Shown: positions 1 through 5,125, counted from the stretch's first letter. The stretch is 8,193 bases of DNA from JBEKHI01 sp050012355 (GCA_050012355.1 JBEKHI010000373.1:1-8193), one strand, 5' to 3'. The notes: generated from the letters alone by a model not told the origin. Translations and numbers: made by a program.

Positions 1-174
1 GAATACTCCCAGTCCGACCCCTGTTACGCAGGTCCAGATCCACCATCGGTCCCGCCCAGGCGGCCCGACGATGAGCAAAACGACGAGCGCGACCGTCCAG
101 GCGACCGTGAGCGACGCGGTGACCAGCGTGTCATTACCCTCCAGCGGAGGCGGCGGTTCCTTCAGCGGGCTCAC
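1..174 (-). CDS. DUF2530-like small membrane protein (3' end outside window)
   Basis: This reading frame starts at a GTG (174-172) and stays open for 58 codons to the window edge, so the C-terminus is missing. It is too short for a usual ORF cutoff. The N-terminus is polar and proline-rich (EPPPPLEGND, about residues 6-15). A hydrophobic helix follows (about 18-39, ending VVLLIVGPPG), then a short basic loop and a second hydrophobic stretch beginning DRWWIWTC (about 43-50). This pattern, with PPPLEG before the first helix and a WW-WTC motif opening the second, is what I recall for the actinobacterial DUF2530 family, whose function is unknown. There is no Shine-Dalgarno sequence before the GTG, but a TAACCT hexamer ends 7 nt upstream, which suggests a leaderless transcript. 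It diverges from marR across 82 bp. The family call is from memory. That it is a two-helix membrane protein is seen directly. Confidence 0.7.
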   Translation of the reverse strand, partial: MSPLKEPPPPLEGNDTLVTASLTVAWTVALVVLLIVGPPGRDRWWIWTCVTGVGLGVF

Positions 175-181
175 GTGACCC

Positions 182-187
182 AGGTTA
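182..187 (-). promoter_or_regulatory. Candidate -10 hexamer (TAACCT) of the DUF2530-like gene
   Basis: On the minus strand TAACCT fits the actinobacterial -10 pattern TANNNT and is followed by a 7-nt spacer before the GTG at 174. Transcription would start at or next to the start codon, which fits the lack of a Shine-Dalgarno sequence. No good -35 hexamer is visible. Confidence 0.4.
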
Positions 188-244
188 TCGGCCCGCCTTT
201 TAGGTTCTGACCCGCGCAGGAGCATTAAAGGCGCTGAATAGAGC

Positions 245-250
245 TATCGT
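245..250 (+). promoter_or_regulatory. Candidate -10 hexamer (TATCGT) of marR, leaderless
   Basis: TATCGT matches TANNNT and is followed by 6 nt (ttctcc) and then the ATG at 257. The sequence before that ATG has no purine-rich ribosome-binding site, so a leaderless mRNA is the simplest reading. The 82-bp gap 175-256 thus appears to hold two divergent promoters. MarR proteins commonly bind such a gap, but I see no clear inverted repeat to call as an operator. Confidence 0.4.
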
Positions 251-256
251 TTCTCC

Positions 257-703
257 ATGACGGTTACGCGCTCGGATGCCGGGCTGGCCACGTCGATGCG
301 GATTTCCGTGAGCCGCCTTGCCCGCAGGCTCCGGGTTGAGCGCGTCGGCTATGGGACCCCAGAAGCGGTCCTTTCTGATATTCAGCTGGCGGCGCTGTCC
401 GCACTGGAACGACACGACGGTATGACACCCGGCGAACTCGCCGCGCATGAGAAGGTGCAGCCACCCTCGATGACCCGTGTCATAGCGCTGCTGGAACAGC
501 GCGAACTGGTGCGCCGTTCCCCGCATCCGACCGACCGCCGCCAGGTGATACTCACAGTCACCGACAAGGGCAGGGCGCTGGTGCAGCGGATGCGCCGTCG
601 CAAGGACGCCTGGATGGCGCAGCGTCTCGAGGAACTCAGCACCGAGGAACTGTCCATCCTGCGCGCCGCCGCACCGGTACTGGAAAAGCTCAGCCAGTCC
701 TAG
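257..703 (+). CDS. MarR-family transcriptional regulator
   Basis: This 148-residue protein has the size and layout of a MarR dimeric winged-helix regulator. An N-terminal dimerisation helix (about 9-30) is followed by the helix that opens the DNA-binding domain (about 38-52, DIQLAALSAL). The helix-turn-helix comes next (TPGELAAHEKV about 57-67, then QPPSMTRVIALLEQRELV about 68-85). The wing contains the family's conserved D-x-R element (PTDRRQVILTVTDKG, 91-105), and a C-terminal dimerisation helix follows (about 106-145). MarR proteins usually repress themselves and a divergent neighbour and release DNA on binding a small phenolic or similar ligand. The neighbour here is the DUF2530-like gene. 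The ligand cannot be read from the sequence. The last 14 bp overlap the 3' end of thpR on the other strand. The ATG start is supported by a TANNNT -10 placed for a leaderless message. Confidence 0.9.
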   Translation: MTVTRSDAGLATSMRISVSRLARRLRVERVGYGTPEAVLSDIQLAALSALERHDGMTPGELAAHEKVQPPSMTRVIALLEQRELVRRSPHPTDRRQVILTVTDKGRALVQRMRRRKDAWMAQRLEELSTEELSILRAAAPVLEKLSQS

Positions 704-1259
704 CGCGGGGGCCGAGTTCCCACCGGCCGAGTACCTCATACCGCGGCACCAAACGCAGCCTCGACTCGATCAGGAAGATCTCCGTCACCGGCCAGGACTG
801 CCCCTGGTAGCCGGCGAGTTGCGCGACCAGCGGCTGCACGTCGGTGGGCGTTCTGCACCTGGCCAGCGTCAGATGCGGGCGGAACGCACGACCCGCGTCA
901 GGCGGCGCCGCGCCGGCCCGCCGGGCCGCCGCCTCGACCGACATCGCCAGCTCGCCGAGGGCGCTACGGTCGCCGGACAGGCCACACCACAGCACGTTGG
1001 CCCGCTCTGCACGCGGGAACGCGCCCGAGCCGGTGAACGCCAGGTCGAACGGCCGGTGCCGCCGCGCCGCCCGTTCCAGCCGTGGTGTCATCCGGTCCAC
1101 GGCCGTGCAGGTCACTTCGCCAAGGAATGCCAGCGTGACGTGCCACGCCTCGCGATGGGTCCAGCGCAGATCCGTGCGTCCGGCCCGCAGCGGAGCGCAC
1201 GCCGCCTCCAGGTGGTCGAGAACGTCCTCAGGCGAGCCAAGCGCGACGAACAGTCTCAT
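690..1259 (-). CDS. thpR: RNA 2',3'-cyclic phosphodiesterase (2H family, ThpR/LigT)
   Basis: The protein opens MRLFVAL and carries the two H-x-T-x signatures that define the 2H phosphoesterase superfamily: HVTL at residues 40-43 and HLTL at 129-132. Its 189 residues match the usual ThpR length. Family members hydrolyse 2',3'-cyclic phosphate ends on RNA to 2'-phosphates and were first described as 2'-5' RNA ligases of tRNA halves. They act in the cytoplasm, and the physiological role in bacteria is unclear. FRPHLTLARCR around the second motif is typical. Its ATG overlaps the TGA of the long serC frame as ATGA, so it could be translationally coupled to serC. The only other help is a GGGG run 7 nt upstream. 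At the other end it overlaps convergent marR by 14 bp. The family call is firm. The operon link depends on whether the serC tail is real. Confidence 0.9.
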   Translation of the reverse strand: MRLFVALGSPEDVLDHLEAACAPLRAGRTDLRWTHREAWHVTLAFLGEVTCTAVDRMTPRLERAARRHRPFDLAFTGSGAFPRAERANVLWCGLSGDRSALGELAMSVEAAARRAGAAPPDAGRAFRPHLTLARCRTPTDVQPLVAQLAGYQGQSWPVTEIFLIESRLRLVPRYEVLGRWELGPRARTG

Positions 1260-2461
1260 AGGCTAGCCCCGTGAACAAGGTTCCCCAGTGGCTGCTGCCG
1301 ACGGTGCTCGCGCTGCTGGTACTCGTCGTTGTCGTGGGCGCTCTGGTGCACTAACACCAGCCGCTCCACGACGTAGTCAATGCATGCGGTAAGCGCGGCC
1401 ACGTCGTCTGGCTCGATCGACGGGAACATCGCGATCCTAAGCTGATTGCGCCCGAGCTTGCGGTAGCTCTCGGTATCCACGATGTCATTCTCTCGCAGGA
1501 CCGCGGCCACCGCGTTGGCGTCCACACCCTCGAAGTCGATGGTGCCGACGACGGCGGATCGCTGAGCTGGGTCGGCCACGAACGGCGTGGCGAACGAGGA
1601 CCGCTGCGCCCAGTCGTACAGGATCGACGCTGATTGAGCAGACCGCGACACGGTCCAGGCCAGTCCGCCGTTCTCCAGCATCCAGTCGAGCTGCGATGCC
1701 ATCAGGAACAGGGTCGCGATTGCCGGGGTGTTGTAGGTCTGGTTCTTCTCCGAGTTCTCCACCGCGATCCGCAGCGACAGGGAGTCGGGGATGTAACGGC
1801 CGCTGGCCGCGATCGAGGAGATCCGGTCCAGGGCGCGCGGCGACAGCAGCGCGATCCACAGCCCGCCGTCGGAGCCGAACCCCTTCTGCGGCGCGAAGTA
1901 GTACGCGTCGTAGGCGGCCGCGTCGACCGGAAGCCCGCCGGCGCCGGACGTGCCGTCCACCAGTACCAGGCCGTCGGGCGATACCCGGACGATCTGCATC
2001 GCCACCCCGGTCGACGTCTCGTTGTGGGTGAGCGCGTACGCGTCCACGTCGCGCGACGCGACGGGCGACGGGTGCGTTCCAGTGGGCGATGTGATGATTT
2101 CCGGGGCCTGGAGCCAGGGAGCCTTCGACGTTACGGAGGCAAACTTCGACGAGAACTCACCAAACGACAGGTGTTGCGCCCGTGATCCCACGAGACCGAA
2201 CGCCGCGGCGTCCCAGAACGAGGTGGTTCCGCCGTTCCCGAGGGCTACGAAATAGTCGTCCGGCAGCGAAAAAAGCTCAGCCAGTCCGGTACGGATGCGC
2301 CCGACGATGGACCGCACCGGCGACTGCCGGTGCGAAGTGCCCAGGTAACGAGAGCCGGAGCCGGTGAGCGCGGCGAGCTGCGCGGAGCGGATCTTGGACG
2401 GGCCGGATCCGAACCTGCCGTCGGCCGGCTTGAGCTGGGCGGGGATTATGAGACTGCTCAC
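1256..2461 (-). CDS. serC: Phosphoserine aminotransferase (actinobacterial type), with unusual C-terminal extension
   Basis: SerC converts 3-phosphohydroxypyruvate and glutamate to phosphoserine in cytoplasmic serine synthesis, using PLP. Visible features are the N-terminal KPADGRFGSGPSK (11-23), the substrate-side SHRQSPVR (43-50), NETSTG (147-152), and LVDGTSG with the pyridine-pairing Asp at 169. The Schiff-base Lys193 lies in FAPQKGFG, NTPA is at 244-247, and the late arginine is in RNQLRIAMFP (338-347). The start is GTG. It lacks a good Shine-Dalgarno sequence but has TAAGCT ending 6 nt upstream, so serC may have its own leaderless promoter in the 21-bp gap after citA. Homologues, as I recall them, end at about VVERL (368 here). 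The frame continues for 33 hydrophilic residues rich in His, Gln and Arg, includes a rare TTA codon (370), and stops within the thpR start. The tail may be a lost stop or an indel. Enzyme identity is firm. The true 3' end (1256 versus about 1355) is not. Confidence 0.93.
   Translation of the reverse strand: MSSLIIPAQLKPADGRFGSGPSKIRSAQLAALTGSGSRYLGTSHRQSPVRSIVGRIRTGLAELFSLPDDYFVALGNGGTTSFWDAAAFGLVGSRAQHLSFGEFSSKFASVTSKAPWLQAPEIITSPTGTHPSPVASRDVDAYALTHNETSTGVAMQIVRVSPDGLVLVDGTSGAGGLPVDAAAYDAYYFAPQKGFGSDGGLWIALLSPRALDRISSIAASGRYIPDSLSLRIAVENSEKNQTYNTPAIATLFLMASQLDWMLENGGLAWTVSRSAQSASILYDWAQRSSFATPFVADPAQRSAVVGTIDFEGVDANAVAAVLRENDIVDTESYRKLGRNQLRIAMFPSIEPDDVAALTACIDYVVERLVLVHQSAHDNDEYQQREHRRQQPLGNLVHGASL
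1259..1264 (+). promoter_or_regulatory. Candidate -10 hexamer (TAGGCT) for the 27-codon ORF
   Basis: TAGGCT fits TANNNT and is followed by 6 nt (agcccc) and then the GTG at 1271. This is the same geometry as at marR and serC. It sits on top of the thpR start codon on the opposite strand. No -35 is evident. Confidence 0.3.
1271..1354 (+). CDS. Candidate 27-residue single-helix membrane micro-protein
   Basis: GTG to TAA encodes 27 residues beginning MNKVPQW, followed by an almost purely Leu/Val/Ala stretch (about residues 8-26) and a terminal His. This looks like one transmembrane helix with a short positively charged N-terminus. There is no Shine-Dalgarno sequence, but a TANNNT hexamer ends 6 nt before the GTG. 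The ORF lies antisense inside the last 32 codons of the serC frame. Those are the codons that exceed the normal SerC length, so the ORF fills what would otherwise be the serC-thpR intergenic gap. Its third codon positions are about 85% G/C, but the antisense frame is similarly GC-rich, so codon bias does not decide. No family is recognised. The alternative is that the hydrophobicity is only the complement of a hydrophilic SerC tail. Confidence 0.4.
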   Translation: MNKVPQWLLPTVLALLVLVVVVGALVH

Positions 2462-2467
2462 CCGCCC

Positions 2468-2473
2468 AGCTTA
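2468..2473 (-). promoter_or_regulatory. Candidate -10 hexamer (TAAGCT) of serC, leaderless
   Basis: On the minus strand TAAGCT (TANNNT) is followed by 6 nt (gggcgg) and then the GTG of serC at 2461. It lies in the 21-bp gap between the citA stop and serC, so serC could be transcribed independently as well as by read-through from citA. Confidence 0.4.
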
Positions 2474-2482
2474 CCGGTGTGA

Positions 2483-3580
2483 CTACGCCAGGATCTTGTC
2501 CGCGCCCGGGATGTCACGCAGCGTGCGGGCCGGCGGCCCGATGTAGCGGGCGGACGGGCGGACGAGCCTGCCGGTGCGCTTCTGCTCGAGAATGTGCGCC
2601 GCCCAGCCGGCGGTGCGCGCACAGGTGAACATGGAGGGGGTCATTTCCGGTGGGACACTCGCGAAGTCGAGCACGATCGCTGCCCAGAACTCCACATTGG
2701 TCTCAAGTACCCGGTCGGGACGGCGGGCACGCAACTCGGTCAGCGCGGCGCTCTCCAGCGCCGCGGCCACCTCGTAACGCGGAGCGCCGAGCTCCTTGGC
2801 GGTGCGGCGCAGCACGCGGGCGCGCGGATCCTCGGCCCGGTACACCCGGTGGCCGAAGCCCATCAGCCGGTCGCCTCGGTCCAGCACGGACTTCACGTAC
2901 GCGGAGGCGTCGCCGGTGCGCTCGACCTCTTCGATCATGTGCAGCACCCGGGCCGGAGCACCGCCGTGCAGCGGACCCGACATGGCGCCGATCGCGCCGG
3001 AGATCGAGGCGGCGACATCAGCGCCGGTGGAGGCGATAACTCGGGCGGTGAAGGTGGAGGCGTTCATCCCGTGCTCGGCGGCCGACACCCAGTAGGCATC
3101 GATCGCCTGGACGTGCCGGGGGTCGGGGTCGCCCTGCCAGGCGATCATGAACTGCTCGGGGATGGTCGCGCCCTCGGCGATCCGGGATCGCGGGACCGCG
3201 GCCTGCTCACCACGGGCGGACTGCGCGACAAACGACAGCACGGCGGACGAGACGCGGGAGAGGTCGTCTCGCGCCTGCTCGTCGCTGATGTCGAGGAGCG
3301 GCTTGAGCCCCCACGCGGGGGCGAGCAACGGGATGCCGGCCTGCACGTCGACCCTGATGTCACCAGAGCGGACCGGGACCGGCTGCGGCTCACCAGGAGC
3401 TAGTCCGGGCTCAAACGCGTTGTCGACCAAGAGTCCCCAGACGTTACCGAACGACACTTGCCCGGTGAGCTCCTCGATGTCGACTCCGCGATATCGCAGC
3501 GAGCCGCCTTCCTTGTTGGGCTCGGCGATCTCGGTCTCGAAGGCAACGACGCCCTCAAGGCCCGGTTTGAAATCTGACAT
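2483..3580 (-). CDS. citA: Citrate synthase 2 (CitA-type)
   Basis: This 365-residue protein belongs to the citrate synthase superfamily, which condenses acetyl-CoA with oxaloacetate (or propionyl-CoA in methylcitrate synthases). The signature blocks appear in order: SLRYRGVDIEEL (27-38) near the N-terminus, AEHGMNAST (168-176), GPLHGG with catalytic-type His205 (202-207), GFGHRVYR with His244 (241-248), then EDPR, and NVEFW (295-299). In classical enzymes the position in the last block is the catalytic Asp (pig Asp375). Here it is Glu297, which I recall as usual for the citrate synthase 2 branch. Together with the modest length and the 60-90 insertion (proline-rich, PGLAPGEPQP), this favours that branch over the main TCA enzyme GltA. 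The ATG has a good Shine-Dalgarno (GGAAAGG, 3589-3595). It diverges from pdxH and is followed by serC after 21 bp. Substrate preference between citrate and methylcitrate chemistry cannot be settled from sequence. Confidence 0.88.
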   Translation of the reverse strand: MSDFKPGLEGVVAFETEIAEPNKEGGSLRYRGVDIEELTGQVSFGNVWGLLVDNAFEPGLAPGEPQPVPVRSGDIRVDVQAGIPLLAPAWGLKPLLDISDEQARDDLSRVSSAVLSFVAQSARGEQAAVPRSRIAEGATIPEQFMIAWQGDPDPRHVQAIDAYWVSAAEHGMNASTFTARVIASTGADVAASISGAIGAMSGPLHGGAPARVLHMIEEVERTGDASAYVKSVLDRGDRLMGFGHRVYRAEDPRARVLRRTAKELGAPRYEVAAALESAALTELRARRPDRVLETNVEFWAAIVLDFASVPPEMTPSMFTCARTAGWAAHILEQKRTGRLVRPSARYIGPPARTLRDIPGADKILA

Positions 3581-3594
3581 CGGTGTTTCCTTTC

Positions 3595-3608
3595 CACCCT
3601 GTAGGGTG
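3595..3608. promoter_or_regulatory. Perfect inverted repeat CACCCT-GT-AGGGTG in the citA leader (possible operator)
   Basis: Two 6-bp arms flank a 2-bp centre, 14 bp in all. The repeat lies 15-28 bp upstream of the citA ATG and touches its Shine-Dalgarno region. The loop is too small for a good RNA hairpin, so a dimeric DNA-binding protein site is the likelier reading. The regulator is unknown. Confidence 0.3.
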
Positions 3609-3641
3609 CCTTCACACCAGATACGGCGCGGTCTGTACCAC

Positions 3642-3652
3642 TAAATGATTTA
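3642..3652. promoter_or_regulatory. AT-rich palindrome TAAATGATTTA in the citA-pdxH divergent gap
   Basis: This is an 11-bp perfect palindrome (5-bp arms around a G) and the most AT-rich spot in the 132-bp gap between citA (start 3580) and pdxH (start 3713). AT-rich islands in such gaps often mark promoter melting regions or operators. I cannot assign a -35/-10 pair for citA with confidence. Confidence 0.25.
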
Positions 3653-3699
3653 ACTCCGCCGGGCCGCGTTGTGATAGCGAGAGCGCGTGTGAGGATCGT

Positions 3700-3705
3700 T
3701 ACCCT
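3700..3705 (+). promoter_or_regulatory. Candidate -10 hexamer (TACCCT) of pdxH, leaderless
   Basis: TACCCT fits TANNNT and ends 7 nt before the GTG at 3713. It supports that codon as the true pdxH start over the upstream in-frame GTGs at 3671 and 3689. No clear -35 is visible. Confidence 0.35.
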
Positions 3706-3712
3706 AAGGTCG

Positions 3713-4345
3713 GTGGAGACACTGAGCTTGGAAGAGCTGGATTCTCAGCCGATGGAGCAGTTTTCCGGGTGGCTGGCCGAAGCGGTTGAAGCGGAGCTGC
3801 CAGAACCAACGGCGATGGTCCTCACCACCATCGCATCGGACCCGGCGGACCGCCCGCACGCACGAACCGTACTCCTTAAGTCACATAACGACGCGGGCTT
3901 TACCTTTTATACGAACCGCACCTCACGCAAGGGGCGGGACCTGGCGGCTAATTCACGCGCGTGCGTGGTATTCCCCTGGTACGGTCTCGGGCGGCAGGTC
4001 ATCGCGGAAGGGGCGGTGATTCCGCTCAGTACGGAGGAAAGCGAGCCTTACTTCCACTCCAGGCCCCGCGGTTCGCAGGTGGGGGCGTGGGCGTCGCGCC
4101 AGTCCACAGTGCTGTCATCGCGCGCGGTGCTGGACGATCGGTACGCCGAGCTGCTAGATCGGTGGCCGGAGGGGACGGAGGTGCCGATGCCGGACTTCTG
4201 GGGCGGATACCGGCTCGAGCCAGAGCGGATGGAGTTCTGGCAGTCCCGGCCGAGCCGGCTGCATGACCGGTTCAGCTACCTGCGCGTGAACGGGGAAGAA
4301 GGGGAGGTCGGCGGGGGTTGGAAAATCCAGCGACTTTCGCCATAG
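3713..4345 (+). CDS. pdxH: Pyridoxine/pyridoxamine 5'-phosphate oxidase
   Basis: PdxH is an FMN-dependent cytoplasmic enzyme that oxidises PNP or PMP to pyridoxal 5'-phosphate. Family blocks run in order along about 210 residues: PTAMVLTTI (32-40), ARTVLLK (50-56), FYTNRTSRKG (65-74), FPWYGLGRQ (87-95), RPRGSQVGAWASRQS (117-131), WGGYR (163-167), RLHDRF (182-187, the substrate-binding R-x-H), and a terminal WKIQRLSP (203-210) that matches the E. coli ending closely. A short Gly/Glu insertion (NGEEGEVGGG) precedes that ending. I place the start at GTG 3713. The in-frame codons between 3671 and 3712 include ATA, AGA, CTA and two AGG, which is not how genes here are written, and a TANNNT hexamer sits 7 nt upstream of 3713. 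GTGs at 3671 or 3689 remain alternatives. The short N-terminus lacks the LRREY-like element of E. coli. The product is the cofactor of neighbouring SerC. dtxR follows after 28 bp. Confidence 0.93.
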   Translation: METLSLEELDSQPMEQFSGWLAEAVEAELPEPTAMVLTTIASDPADRPHARTVLLKSHNDAGFTFYTNRTSRKGRDLAANSRACVVFPWYGLGRQVIAEGAVIPLSTEESEPYFHSRPRGSQVGAWASRQSTVLSSRAVLDDRYAELLDRWPEGTEVPMPDFWGGYRLEPERMEFWQSRPSRLHDRFSYLRVNGEEGEVGGGWKIQRLSP

Positions 4346-4360
4346 CGCGTACTCTTGACT

Positions 4361-4372
4361 GGGAGGAGGAGA
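4361..4372 (+). promoter_or_regulatory. Strong Shine-Dalgarno (gggaggaggaga) setting the TTG start of the iron regulator
   Basis: An extended GGAGG-type purine run ends directly before TTG at 4374. It is the strongest ribosome-binding site in the window and fixes an otherwise weak TTG initiation codon. The translated N-terminus (GLIDTTEMYLRTIYELEEEG) starts as DtxR relatives do. Confidence 0.75.
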
Positions 4373-4373
4373 G

Positions 4374-5066
4374 TTGACCGCCCAGGGACTCATCGATACC
4401 ACGGAGATGTACCTCCGAACCATCTACGAACTAGAGGAGGAGGGCATCCTTCCGCTGCGCGCCCGGATCGCCGAGCGGCTGGCACAGACCGGCCCCACGG
4501 TGAGCCAGACAGTCGCGCGGATGGAACGGGATGGCCTTCTGCACGTCGCGGGTGACCGCCACTTGACACTGAGTGACAGCGGCCGGACTCTCGCGACCCG
4601 GGTGATGCGCAAGCACCGGCTGGCTGAGTGCCTGCTGGTGAGCGTAATCCAGCTGCCTTGGGAAGAGGTGCACATCGAGGCGTGCCGCTGGGAGCACGTC
4701 ATTTCAGAGAGCGTGGAGCGGCGGCTGTACGACATGCTCGGCCACCCGGATCGCTGCCCGCATGGCAACCACATCCCCGGGCTCGCGGAGCTTGACGCAA
4801 GCGCGCCGGAAGACAAGCCGGCCACCAGCGTTGACCAGGTAATGGCGGACCTGACCGGGCCGGTGATGGTCACCAGGATCAGCGAACAGGTCCAGAACGA
4901 CCTGGCTCTGATGCTTAAACTGCGTCGTGCCGGGATACAACCGGGACGCAGGGTTGTGGTCGGAGCGGCCGAAGGTGGTGTCCAGGTGACCAGCGGTTCC
5001 GGTGAGGACGCTATTGTCACGGACTTCCCCCAAGAGGTCGCTGCGCATGTATTCGTTATCAAATAG
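4374..5066 (+). CDS. Iron-dependent transcriptional repressor, DtxR/IdeR/DmdR1 family
   Basis: This 230-residue protein has the full three-domain DtxR layout. A winged helix-turn-helix (about 1-75) includes the recognition stretch PTVSQTVARMERDGLL (41-56). The dimerisation and metal-binding domain spans about 76-142, and a C-terminal SH3-like domain about 150-230. All metal ligands known from DtxR/IdeR are present at near-constant offset. The ancillary site is His81, Glu85 and His100. The primary site is Met12, Cys104, Glu107 and His108. The SH3-domain ligands are Glu171 and Gln174. The Cys in the primary site favours Fe(II) over the Mn-specific MntR type. Such proteins repress siderophore and iron-uptake genes when iron-loaded. 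No clear 19-bp iron box is visible in the window, so autoregulation is not evident. The gene follows pdxH by 28 bp, possibly in one transcript. A 212-codon ORF is open on the opposite strand across nearly the whole gene (see findings). Confidence 0.94.
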   Translation: MTAQGLIDTTEMYLRTIYELEEEGILPLRARIAERLAQTGPTVSQTVARMERDGLLHVAGDRHLTLSDSGRTLATRVMRKHRLAECLLVSVIQLPWEEVHIEACRWEHVISESVERRLYDMLGHPDRCPHGNHIPGLAELDASAPEDKPATSVDQVMADLTGPVMVTRISEQVQNDLALMLKLRRAGIQPGRRVVVGAAEGGVQVTSGSGEDAIVTDFPQEVAAHVFVIK

Positions 5067-5101
5067 TGACTAACGGAGACTTGTCGTAACCGGAGCGTGT
5101 G

Positions 5102-5125
5102 ATGGCGGCTTGGGGGCGTGGATGA
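5102..5125 (+). promoter_or_regulatory. Possible 7-codon leader ORF overlapping the phosphatase start (ATGA)
   Basis: ATG at 5102 has a GGAG Shine-Dalgarno at 5092-5095 with a 6-nt spacer. It encodes MAAWGRG and then TGA, whose TG lies within the ATG at 5122. The phosphatase start itself has only a G-run in front of it. Translation of this mini-ORF could load ribosomes for the downstream gene by coupling. It may also be chance. Confidence 0.25.

Noticed and set aside
200..206. TTAGGTT, resembling half of the DtxR/IdeR iron box
   Set aside because: The remaining bases do not match the second half-site, so the 19-bp palindrome is absent.
1261..1268. GGCTAGCC palindrome between thpR and the micro-ORF
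   Set aside because: An 8-bp palindrome is common by chance, and the site is already accounted for by the start regions.
2594..3403. 269-codon plus-strand ORF opposite citrate synthase
   Set aside because: Its composition (Gly/Arg/His-rich, no hydrophobic core) and position make it a shadow of citA.
3700..3710. TACCCTAAGGT near pdxH as a possible iron box
   Set aside because: Only one half-like stretch is present. It is better explained as a -10 region.
3671..3712. Earlier GTG starts for pdxH (3671, 3689)
   Set aside because: The codons here include ATA, AGA, CTA and AGG twice, unlike the rest of the gene. There is no good Shine-Dalgarno, though GAGAG before 3689 keeps that start possible.
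4355..4360. TTGACT as a -35 element for dtxR
   Set aside because: A -10 at normal spacing would fall inside the coding region (4378-4383, cgccca) and does not match.
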